Source of the DNA: Rickettsia typhi
GTDB taxonomy: Bacteria; Pseudomonadota; Alphaproteobacteria; Rickettsiales; Deianiraeaceae
Assembly (NCBI GenBank): GCA_945889175.1
Contig: CAMDBF010000001.1
Span: 17,279-81,278, forward strand
DNA: 64,000 nucleotides
Reading direction: 5' to 3'
The notes beneath the pieces were generated by a model. That model worked only from the letters and a program-made list of their open reading frames with translations, searched no databases and was not told the origin of the DNA. The translations under genes were made by a program, and so were the position numbers. Positions 1 to 7,490 of the stretch are shown here, piece by piece (the first letter of the stretch is position 1; every line of letters begins with the position of its first letter).

Positions 1-64
1 AACAAGGCTCTCCACAAGGCAAAACAAATCTCCTTTTTAAGGGGGGAGCGATAAGATCGCAGAT

Positions 65-310
65 GGCTTTTTAAACATCATACCCATTCCACAAACCCAA
101 TCAACATCTATCAAAAAGCCATAATTAAGAGTATTAAGTAAGTTATCCGCCACCACCCACCCTCAGGCTCGCCACGCCAGCTTGCTCCATTTGGTTAAAA
201 GTTGCAAGCAGAGGGGTGGCCTGCGAGCCTCATATTCCAGAGAGCTTTGTTTTAAAAAAGATGGGTGTTGTTATGTAGTCAGGGTGATGGAATGGGTCTA
301 TCAATACAAC
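65..310. repeat. Large imperfect nested palindrome in the 5' intergenic region
   Basis: Several arms nest around a centre near position 190-197: ACCCATTCC (82-90) with GGAATGGGT (289-297), GGCTCGC (166-172) with GCGAGCC (223-229), and GCTTGC (180-185) with GCAAGC (204-209). The stretch around 104-120 also resembles the reverse complement of about 250-270. A separate 8-bp inverted pair, GGCTTTTT/AAAAAGCC, lies at 65-72 and 113-120. The core is more GC-rich than the surroundings. It could be a palindromic mobile element of the kind known in Rickettsia, a degraded MITE, or a structured RNA. The rest of 1-585 shows no convincing gene; the short open frame at 182-391 lies across the palindrome and looks non-coding. 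Confidence 0.45.
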
Positions 311-585
311 TTATTCTTAATTAGATTTGACATAATACCCCCGTCCTCTTTGCAAACACCCACCACCTTACCAATAGCAAGATGCGGCTAAGGTTATAGA
401 TAAAAGGCTTGTAGATAAAAAAATGAAGGGAATTAAATTATTAAATTGCAACTAGGCAAAGAGTGATTTACAATATTTTAGGATAAAATTGTAACTAAAG
501 GGAGCTTAGATTTTTGCAACGCAGATAATCAATTACTCCAAAGTGTTTTATCTTTATTATATTATTATTAATTTCTTTTTATTTT

Positions 586-1629
586 ATGCCACGCGAATAT
601 AGCAACTCACCACGCAAACCATACAGCGGTAATCCAAGGGATTCAAGATACCCAAGGGATTCAAGAGAACCTAGAGAGCCTAGGGAGCACAGAGAACCTA
701 GAGATTTCAAAGAAAGAAGGGAGCCAAGAGGTGCTCATTCAAAGGATAGGGATTTTAAACCTAGTTATAACAGGAGCGAAGATAGGAGACCTCCTGTAAA
801 AAGAGCTCCAGTTAAATCAAGCCTTAAAAACAATGCTTTTAGCCCGTCAATTGATTTAATTGTAAGTCTTGTTTGTGCAAAACACGATTTAAAATCAATC
901 CTTACAACCATAGAGGCTTTAATTAATATCAAAACATATAGTAAAAAAATTATTGTCGCTTTGGATGAGAACTTTCACAGCGAGCAGGAATTTTTTACTT
1001 TAACTCAAAAATTTGCACACCTTACTTTTGTTGAATTTAAAAAGGCTTCAAGCCCAAATCATTCAACAAACATTGCTGGATGCAGTATTCATGCAAGGCA
1101 GTATCTTCTTTTGGATGGCGATGTTGAACTTAGAGAATATTCTTTTGAAAAACTTTCAAACTTTTTAAAGTCAAACTCCAAAGAATATTTTGCCGCAAGC
1201 CCAAGATTTTTTGACTCAAAGGGTGCAACTTTAAAGTCCTGCCGCAGAATACCTTGTGTTAAGTGGTTTATGGAACACAAAAAGCCAGAATACAAAGGCT
1301 CAGCTCTTGAAAAAGAATTTGAAATGTCTGAAAGAGGTTTAACAGGTTATCTAAAAATCCACAGTGTCAACAATCCAATACTTGACTGCATTTTGGTTGA
1401 TGGTGAATTTTTAATTAAAAACAAGCCATTAAAATACTGCTATGCAAGCAAATTGTTGACAGAGGCACATTTTGCAAAACAAATTAGCAAAGCTGGTCGT
1501 AAAATTGTCTACTTTCCTTTAGCTAGGGTTGTTAAACACGACGGGCTTGACGAGGCAAAAGCTAGCTTTATGAGCTTTGCAAAATACTGCCTGTCAAACG
1601 GTTTTAGTCTTGGATTTAAAAAGCACTAA
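586..1629 (+). CDS. GT2-like glycosyltransferase with Arg/Pro/Glu-rich N-terminal extension
   Basis: This 347-residue protein has two parts. Residues 1-80 are low-complexity and very basic, built from PRDSRY/PRDSRE and REPRE units; at the DNA level a 15-bp unit is repeated with an 18-bp period (634-648 and 652-666). Residues 88-345 resemble family 2 glycosyltransferases of the rhamnosyltransferase/WbbL type: an opening beta-strand segment (LIVSLVCAKHD), an LLLDGDVEL acid motif at 174-182, a segment ending in SCRRIPCVKW, and a late AGRKIVYFPLARVVKHDG block matching the usual aromatic-Pro-x-x-His ending. The EDxD motif normally just before that block is replaced by TEAHF, so activity is uncertain. 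There is no signal peptide or obvious membrane segment. It stands alone, flanked by a palindrome and gene remnants. A role in surface polysaccharide synthesis is inferred. Confidence 0.55.
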   Translation: MPREYSNSPRKPYSGNPRDSRYPRDSREPREPREHREPRDFKERREPRGAHSKDRDFKPSYNRSEDRRPPVKRAPVKSSLKNNAFSPSIDLIVSLVCAKHDLKSILTTIEALINIKTYSKKIIVALDENFHSEQEFFTLTQKFAHLTFVEFKKASSPNHSTNIAGCSIHARQYLLLDGDVELREYSFEKLSNFLKSNSKEYFAASPRFFDSKGATLKSCRRIPCVKWFMEHKKPEYKGSALEKEFEMSERGLTGYLKIHSVNNPILDCILVDGEFLIKNKPLKYCYASKLLTEAHFAKQISKAGRKIVYFPLARVVKHDGLDEAKASFMSFAKYCLSNGFSLGFKKH

Positions 1630-1730
1630 GCCTTGCAATTTGCCGTTTAACTCTTAAAATTTACATTCTAGGAGTTAGGCTTATTAATTGTTTGTAGTAT
1701 AGAATAACTAACTAAAATAAAAGCAAACTT

Positions 1731-2039
1731 CTTTATGGAGACAATCTTGACATAATTCTTAACGACAAACTCCACCCAAGACAACATATATCCAGATAGT
1801 AAGGCACAATCAAAGGCTTTTATTGACACTTTGTCAACTATATCAATTTAGGCAACTAAAAAGATACTTGGTATATACGAGCCAGACGACTTAAACGAAA
1901 CACTTAAAGACCCAAGATTACACATTACTTTACCAAGCCATTTATTAACAATCTTAAAGCGATGCAAAGCTTGTAGAAAAATCTTATTACGAAGGTTGGA
2001 AACGAAGATGACACTTGGAAGGTAAGGCAATTAAAATAA
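1731..2039 (+). pseudogene. Decayed coding remnant, identity unknown
   Basis: Reading frames here look like protein but are broken repeatedly. One frame from 1731 reads LYGDNLDIILNDKLHPRQ until a TAG at 1797. Another frame from 1798 reads SKAQSKAFIDTLSTISI, a TAG at 1849, then KKILGIYEPDDLNETL followed by DPRLHITLPSHLLTILK. A third frame continues with DAKLVEKSYYEGW, and a further shift gives NEDDTWKVRQLK before a stop at 2037-2039. The pieces join into a plausible C-terminal protein end if about three frameshifts and one nonsense codon are repaired. The family was not recognised; the YGDNLDI string recalls DNA methyltransferase N-termini, but that alone is weak. Confidence 0.45.
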
Positions 2040-2204
2040 TATTTATCACCTTCTTATCTAATTACAAATCTTGTTCCTTATCGTCAAAGATAGAAAAAAT
2101 TCGTTATAACTGACTCTACTTAACATCAAATTTAACTGCCACTGCCTTTGTCAATAAATGATTTGCCAAGAAGGGGTTTTTATGTGGTTGTAAAATTTGG
2201 ATTT

Positions 2205-2984
2205 TTAACGATAAAAGTAGTTCAAAAGATCCTCCTTTACATCTTTGCCCGAATTACTGTTATGTTGCAATTTATCCAATTCATCTCGGTTTTTGTGTTG
2301 CAATTCTTTTTCTTGTTCTGCATTTTTTTTGTCATCACCAGCTAAGCTAAAGATATCAATATTAGAGAATATCAAATTATCTGGTTTTAGATCTAGATCT
2401 TTTGTAATTTGCTGTTTGTTATTTTTTTCATAACTGTCATAATCTTCGACAAAAATCTTGAATCGAGGATGTGGATGCTCCTCAAATGTTCCAGTCATCT
2501 CTTCTTCACCCTGAGTAATTGTGCCATATCCATGCGGTATGCCTTCTTTCAACTCTCCTTTGTATTTCGATCCAGACCGTGGCAAAACAATAGAGGCTAA
2601 TTTAACATCTCCCAGTGTTTGAAAAAAGCTTGCTTTTTTAACAAGTGCATCTTTAAAATGCTTATCTTCAAAATACTTATCTTTAATTTTTATCTTTTCG
2701 TGAAACATAAGATTGATTTTTGTTCCTTCTTTACTTTCAACAATCCAGTTGTTACTTAATTTTCCACTTGCGTCGTATTGACCAATGTAAATTGAATCAC
2801 CACATTCTATTTACAATTCACTACCCTGTTTTGCTTCACTCACTTTTGTTTTCTCACCTTTTGGAAAAAACAATGGAATGCCATTGATAGCCTTAGAATC
2901 TTTTTGTTTTACAAATGTAAATTCCTCGTTATTGTCATCTCCGCAAGTATCATTTTGATTTTCAGGTTTGAATGTAAAGTCCAT
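2205..2984 (-). pseudogene. MORN-repeat protein interrupted by an in-frame stop
   Basis: From an ATG at 2984 the minus strand reads 57 codons (MDFTFKPENQNDTCGDD onward), meets a TAA at 2811-2813, and continues in the same frame for 202 more codons to a stop at 2205. The frame is unchanged across the TAA, so a single base change would restore a 259-codon gene. The distal part holds one clear MORN-type unit (YKGELKEGIPHGYGTI, near full-length residue 140) and a weaker one (YIGQYDASGKLSNNW) just after the stop. The C-terminus is charged and probably disordered. There is no signal peptide. MORN repeats usually mediate membrane or protein contacts; no function can be assigned. The 167-codon frame starting at 2708 may still be translated. 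Confidence 0.6.
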
Positions 2985-3208
2985 AAAGTTTAAAAATTAA
3001 TGATAAGTAAGTATTTTAAATAAAATATTTTACATTTTGTAAATTGCAAATGTTTTTAAAATTTTCTGGTAATTATACAAACGATACTAAACAATGCCCT
3101 TGTCTATTTTAAATAAGCACTGCCATATGCTTAAAAATTGAAATGTTCTTGATATATCAAATGTTCTAGAAAGGTTTTTTAGTTATAAATGTTGCAAACA
3201 GGACGCTA

Positions 3209-4387
3209 TTAAGTATAATCATCCAGTAGATAAAAGAGGGTTCTTTTTGAACCTGTGTTGTTAAGACTTACATCGCAAACTTCCCCTTTGCAGCTTAGTG
3301 ACCTTACAAAACCAGTTGCTGAGTTTCCGTCGTCCATTATTTCATCAATAATTTTTGACTGCTTGTAACTTAAAACTGCACCACTTGGGCTATAATTTGA
3401 GACCCTTTGCAGACAAGTAGATACTTCATCTGAACTACCAGAGGCATCACTAAGTCCGCACAAGGATGACATGTCACCACTGACACAAGGGCTTGCTAAA
3501 CCTTGGCAACTTTGATTATTAACAAACAGCCCTTTCCACCTTTGCTGATTTAAGTTTTTGCAATAAACACCCTGCTCGTTGACAAGAATACTGTTTACAC
3601 AGAAAAATAATCCTAGATTTGTAAAAAAGTTGCTTATTGTACTTTTTGCGCCATAAATAAAATTGAAACCTTGTTTTACAGGCACCTTAGAACACAATGA
3701 AATATCACTTTCTATATCCCCAGTATTATAGCTACCAAGATTAATAACCGATCCCAGAACTAAAGCGTTGCCTTTGTATTTTTTAACTCCAGAGCCTATT
3801 TTAAAAACTGGGGCTTTTTTTGTAGCATCAGTTATGCCAAAGAAAGATATTTTTGCATCATCAAGCTTCGCCGACGGCAATGCTTGTTGTAACTGGTTAA
3901 AATCAGCCCTTATACTGTAACTAGATTTAACATCTGTTACATAGCCATCCTTGCCAATGTAGCCGCCATAATAAAGCTGATACATTGCAGATGAAGATTC
4001 GTTAATATAATCGCTGCCATTTTTTAAGCAATCCTCGCTCTCGCCGTTATTCTTTTTCTCAGAGCCGTATCCAAACTCAATAATACCATCCCCATCTCCC
4101 CTGTTTAAGGCAAAGCCATTTGATATGTCAATCTGCTCCGCCCTGTTTGTAAAATTTATTATTCTATCAAGTCTTGTGTCGCCGGGTAGGGAGTTGTTTA
4201 GGTCTTTAAAGCTTCGTGCTCCATTTTCAATACTTTTTATCTGTTTTATTACTTCGTTTAGTTTGGATTTTTCACTTTTACCATAAACAAAATAACTAAC
4301 AGATATAGTTAAGCCTATAGCAACAACCACAGCCATGCCTTTTACAACAAAGGCTGACTGTCTTCCGGTAAAAACAACATCAAACAT
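3209..4387 (-). CDS. Prepilin-like membrane-anchored protein
   Basis: The 392-residue protein has one N-terminal hydrophobic helix (about 13-35), then a charged helical stretch leading to SFKDLNNSLPGDT at 59-71. That matches the 'F-x-x-x-Y-x-x-LPGD' signature seen after the helix of many minor prepilins and pseudopilins. The usual prepilin peptidase site (G|FTLIE) is absent: the segment reads GRQSAFVVKG, with no glutamate at +5. The rest is a large Gly/Ser/Asn-rich domain with about nine cysteines in its second half, fitting a disulphide-bonded extracytoplasmic globule. It lies 27 bp downstream of the hibernation factor gene and probably shares its transcript. A surface or pilus-tip role is inferred; it may be a plain membrane-anchored protein. 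Confidence 0.5.
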   Translation of the reverse strand: MFDVVFTGRQSAFVVKGMAVVVAIGLTISVSYFVYGKSEKSKLNEVIKQIKSIENGARSFKDLNNSLPGDTRLDRIINFTNRAEQIDISNGFALNRGDGDGIIEFGYGSEKKNNGESEDCLKNGSDYINESSSAMYQLYYGGYIGKDGYVTDVKSSYSIRADFNQLQQALPSAKLDDAKISFFGITDATKKAPVFKIGSGVKKYKGNALVLGSVINLGSYNTGDIESDISLCSKVPVKQGFNFIYGAKSTISNFFTNLGLFFCVNSILVNEQGVYCKNLNQQRWKGLFVNNQSCQGLASPCVSGDMSSLCGLSDASGSSDEVSTCLQRVSNYSPSGAVLSYKQSKIIDEIMDDGNSATGFVRSLSCKGEVCDVSLNNTGSKRTLFYLLDDYT

Positions 4388-4414
4388 AAAGCAACTTAAC
4401 CCCCTCTTTTACAG

Positions 4415-5575
4415 CTAAGACTTACTTGGACCTTGCTTTTTTAATTTTGTTGTAGTTACAACTTTAGACAAGGCAGGCTTAATGTTAGAAGGCTTTGCAA
4501 AATCCTTGTTCACAATCAGTTTTAACTTTGGCATAGCACTTTTTGTGTTTACAGCCTTTACTTCTTTTTGAATCGCCTTAATCTGGTTAACAGGTTTTAC
4601 AATCTTTTTTACAACTTGCTGCTCAATCTTTTTAGAAGGTTTCAAATCTTTAATATTTTTAACCTTAGAAATAACCTTAGCAACAACCTTGGCAACTTGT
4701 TTTGCCTCAGGTTTTGCAACTTTTTTTACTAGCTCTACTTTTTTAATCTCAGGTTTTACTGGGGTCTTGGATTTTGCGGTACTTTTTATAGCAATAGCAG
4801 ACTTGACCAGAGGTTTTACTGCAACTTTTATTGGACTTGGGTTTATCTGTTTTTGTTTTACAATTTTTTGATTTTGAGCTATGCTTTGTATCGTTTTATT
4901 TTTTATCTCTTTTTCAATACTATGTTTTACCTTAAGCTTAGGCTCTGGTTTTTGGGGATTTGAAACAAGATCTCTTATTGCAACAATTTGTCCGTTATGA
5001 ATTTTGTTTAATATGCTTATTAAGCCAGTATCTTTACTGATAAAGATTAACATATTAGAGTTTTCAAATTCCATCTTCATGAAAGCCTCCTCTATTGTCA
5101 TTGCAATTATATCAAGACTATCGTTGTTCCAGTAATTTTCAGCACTTTGAGAACTAATCTTTGAGCCTGTAAATGTAAATTCTACAAAATCATCAACAAA
5201 ATCTTCGTTATTTAACACCTCGGTTGTAAGATTTAGTTTATTGACTAGGTTGCGAAGATTGGTAATCCCTACATCTTCGTTAATGTGTTTTGCAATTTTA
5301 TTTTTATGCCTTCTAATTTTGGATTCACACTGGGTAATTGCCATCTGTATCGAGTCCTCAATATCGTTACCAAAGCCATTACTTTGTATGTTTAATATTA
5401 ACTTAGTTTTGTGTCTTAAAACCATCAAAGTAACGAAAGAAGCATCTTTTTTACTAGATATAAAGCTACATTCGAAGTTTTCATTGCAGTGCTTTTTTAT
5501 GTAAGACTCAAGTCTGGCAGTAACTCTCTCCTGCACCTTTACATTTGGAATTAAATTTAAGTAATGTATTTTCAT
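4415..5575 (-). CDS. hpf: Ribosome hibernation promoting factor with long basic C-terminal tail
   Basis: Residues 1-97 match the ribosome-binding HPF/RaiA fold: RVTARLESYIKKHC near the start and the closing helix DSIQMAITQCESKIRRHKNK (74-93). Residues about 145-202 match the dimerisation domain of long-form HPF (IIAMTIEEAFMKMEF, then LIFISKDTGLISILNK). Long HPF dimerises 70S ribosomes into inactive 100S particles in stationary phase. Unusually, residues 208-386 form a roughly 180-residue tail rich in Lys, Val, Ala and Pro (repeats such as KPEAKQVAKVVAKV), resembling histone H1-like tails; normal long HPF ends near residue 190-200. The tail could bind RNA or DNA. A prepilin-like gene follows after 27 bp. 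Confidence 0.75.
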   Translation of the reverse strand: MKIHYLNLIPNVKVQERVTARLESYIKKHCNENFECSFISSKKDASFVTLMVLRHKTKLILNIQSNGFGNDIEDSIQMAITQCESKIRRHKNKIAKHINEDVGITNLRNLVNKLNLTTEVLNNEDFVDDFVEFTFTGSKISSQSAENYWNNDSLDIIAMTIEEAFMKMEFENSNMLIFISKDTGLISILNKIHNGQIVAIRDLVSNPQKPEPKLKVKHSIEKEIKNKTIQSIAQNQKIVKQKQINPSPIKVAVKPLVKSAIAIKSTAKSKTPVKPEIKKVELVKKVAKPEAKQVAKVVAKVISKVKNIKDLKPSKKIEQQVVKKIVKPVNQIKAIQKEVKAVNTKSAMPKLKLIVNKDFAKPSNIKPALSKVVTTTKLKKQGPSKS

Positions 5576-5621
5576 AAATTATTATATTAAAACAAATTAA
5601 ACTTATAAATAAGCTTTATTA

Positions 5622-5689
5622 ACACTCTTCGTATCTTTAATAGATATTTTATATTATAAATATATAAAACGAAGATTAAAAAAGAGTGT
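5622..5689. other. Inverted repeat between tatA and hpf
   Basis: ACACTCTT (5622-5629) is the exact reverse complement of AAGAGTGT (5682-5689). A second overlapping pair, CTTCGT (5627-5632) and ACGAAG (5669-5674), and an AT-rich self-complementary centre strengthen the fold. It lies downstream of tatA and about 50 bp upstream of the hpf start, so it could be a terminator for the former or a leader structure for the latter. Neither is proven. Confidence 0.35.
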
Positions 5690-5795
5690 GTTACCTATTT
5701 TACTATTGTCAATAAAAAAATACAAAATTTCTTTAACAATTACACTTTTTAGTTGTATTTTATGTTTTATATAATAATTCTAATCACCTTTCTCA

Positions 5796-5966
5796 CTACT
5801 TTTCGCTATCTATTTTACTAGACGAAGTCCCGTCTTCCTTCAGTTCTTTTCTCAAGCTCCTAACCCCTTTGCCAATTTGCGACATTACATTTGGTAACTT
5901 ACCAGCACCAAATAAAATTAGTATAGCAAGTAAAATTAACAATATTTCCCAAAAACCAAGATTCAT
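5796..5966 (-). CDS. tatA: Sec-independent protein translocase subunit TatA
   Basis: The 56-residue protein has the TatA layout: a short N-terminus (MNLGFWEI), one transmembrane helix (LLILLAILILFGAGKLP), the conserved hinge FGAGKLP, an amphipathic helix (MSQIGKGVRSLRKELKED), and a short polar tail. TatA forms the pore of the twin-arginine pathway, which exports folded proteins across the inner membrane. The ATG at 5966 is preferred over an upstream TTG in the same frame, which would add only MLKF. No tatB or tatC lies nearby; they are dispersed in many Rickettsiales. An inverted repeat follows downstream, before hpf. Confidence 0.85.
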   Translation of the reverse strand: MNLGFWEILLILLAILILFGAGKLPNVMSQIGKGVRSLRKELKEDGTSSSKIDSEK

Positions 5967-6064
5967 AAATTTTAACAAAAAATAATTTTAAATTTTTTCA
6001 GACTCATTTCATCTAAACCTAATTTGTTTAAATGCAAAATAACTGCTTTGCAATAAATAAAAAA

Positions 6065-6757
6065 CTAATCACAACCATCATCTTCGTAAGTTGAGGTTAT
6101 ATTGTACTTTGTTTCAAAATCGTACCATTTATTTTGCATGTCGGATTCGTCCATTAATTTTGTATTATAAATTGTTTTGTAAACAAAAGAATAGTAGTAA
6201 TCGTACCAAGCATTATGAAAATCATGATAAGACATTTTACAAAGTTCAATTGTGCTTTTTATACTGGCAATTTGATCGACGACATCCAAAATCTCTCTAT
6301 TAGGTGATATACCTAAATAAGGCTTACGCAATACATTAATATCTCCGGTTTTAAAAAACTCAAGCCTAATTTCTTCAAGCCATATTTCAAACTCAAACCT
6401 TCTTTGCTTGTCCTTAATAACTGGTCTAAGCTCTTGTAATCTAGATGGAAAGTTGTCAAAAACTTTATACTCACCTTTAAGTTTGTTTATGTAGTTTGTA
6501 AATTTTTCTAAAAATTGTGGATCTTTTAAATCTCTAGTTAAAACTAAGTCTGAATCATTGCAAGTCCAAAAGCTAGAACTAGAAAAATCGTACATTTCAA
6601 AATATTTTTCTATATCTGCTTTTTTAATACCATACTTCTCATCAACATATATTGTTGTAATTCCACAATTGTATTTATAAATATTTACTTTGTAGGAATA
6701 TGCCTTGACCGAAAAAGTAAAAAACAAAATTAAAGATAAAGATCTTAATTTTAACAT
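6065..6757 (-). CDS. Secreted protein of unknown family (copy A of a tandem pair)
   Basis: The predicted 230-residue product begins with a signal peptide (MLKLRSLSLILFFTFS, cleavage near AYSY). The mature part is rich in aromatic and charged residues, with several cysteines that may pair. It shares the motifs SRDLKDPQFLE-like and INVLRKPYLGISP with the gene just upstream, and the two align end to end, so they are tandem paralogues. The ATG at 6757 is chosen over 6784 because it begins the signal peptide at the same place as copy B and avoids overlap with that gene. The family was not recognised. A periplasmic or exported location is inferred. Confidence 0.6.
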   Translation of the reverse strand: MLKLRSLSLILFFTFSVKAYSYKVNIYKYNCGITTIYVDEKYGIKKADIEKYFEMYDFSSSSFWTCNDSDLVLTRDLKDPQFLEKFTNYINKLKGEYKVFDNFPSRLQELRPVIKDKQRRFEFEIWLEEIRLEFFKTGDINVLRKPYLGISPNREILDVVDQIASIKSTIELCKMSYHDFHNAWYDYYYSFVYKTIYNTKLMDESDMQNKWYDFETKYNITSTYEDDGCD

Positions 6758-6776
6758 AAATAAAAGATAAATTAAG

Positions 6777-7469
6777 CTAATCACAATCTTTACCTAAATA
6801 AGCAATCCTCATTTTATATTTTTGCTCAAATTTAGAGAGTAAATCTTCCATCTTAGATTCACCTATCCATTCTTCGTTATAAATCTTTTTGTGGACACTT
6901 AAATAGTAGTAACTATACCAAGCTTGATTAAAGTCATAACAAGATTTATCACAAATCTCAATATCGTCTTTTAAGGTGGCAATGTTATCAACAATATCCA
7001 AAATCTCTCTACTAGGCGATATACCAAGATAAGGCTTACGCAATACATTAATATCTCCGGTTTTAAAAAATTCAAGTCTAAGTTCCTGAAGCCAGATTCT
7101 AAGGTCAACTCTTCTTTTTTGATGAACGATTACTTGTTTAATTTCGTTCATAATAGCTGGATAACTATCAAAATATTGCAACTTTTCCTTAACTTTGTTT
7201 ATACGGTTTGTAAATTGTTCTAAAAATTGCGGATCTTTTAAATCTCTGCTTAACAGTAAACGTTTGTTATCACAAGGCCAAAAACCAGATGACCAAAAAT
7301 CGTAAATATAATAATATCTTTCCACATCACTTTTTGAAAGGCCATAATTATCATCGGTCTCAATAGTTATCATGCCACATTCTTGTTGAAAAATATCTAT
7401 CATATAAGAATATGCCTTTTGCGAAAAAGTAAAAAACAAAATTAAAGATAAAGATGTTAATTTTAACAT
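6777..7469 (-). CDS. Secreted protein of unknown family (copy B of a tandem pair)
   Basis: The 230-residue product has signal peptide MLKLTSLSLILFFTFS with probable cleavage near AYSY. It is the paralogue of the gene immediately downstream (19 bp after its stop). About 65 bp covering the signal-peptide codons and the leader upstream of the ATG (7425-7489) are identical to copy A except for one base, while most of the mature region has diverged. A second conserved block encodes DINVLRKPYLGISP. Conserved cysteines (near mature residue 15, in the WPCDN region, and at the C-terminal CD) suggest disulphides. It lies 21 bp after the M23 peptidase gene, so the three probably form one transcript. Function unknown. 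Confidence 0.6.
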   Translation of the reverse strand: MLKLTSLSLILFFTFSQKAYSYMIDIFQQECGMITIETDDNYGLSKSDVERYYYIYDFWSSGFWPCDNKRLLLSRDLKDPQFLEQFTNRINKVKEKLQYFDSYPAIMNEIKQVIVHQKRRVDLRIWLQELRLEFFKTGDINVLRKPYLGISPSREILDIVDNIATLKDDIEICDKSCYDFNQAWYSYYYLSVHKKIYNEEWIGESKMEDLLSKFEQKYKMRIAYLGKDCD

Positions 7470-7490
7470 AAATAAAAGATAAATTAAGAA

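Noticed and set aside
182..391. Open frame of 69 codons in the first intergenic region
   Set aside because: It lies across the large palindrome, has no family similarity, no ribosome-binding site and atypical composition.
1731..2039. DNA methyltransferase remnant
   Set aside because: Only the short YGDNLDI string resembles that family; the remaining peptides do not, so the identity was left open.
2811..2813. TAA in the MORN gene as a recoded codon
   Set aside because: TAA is not used for selenocysteine, and many other genes here end in TAA; a nonsense change or sequence error is simpler.
5622..5689. Riboswitch in the hpf leader
   Set aside because: The hairpin is simple and AT-rich and matches no known riboswitch core that I could recognise.
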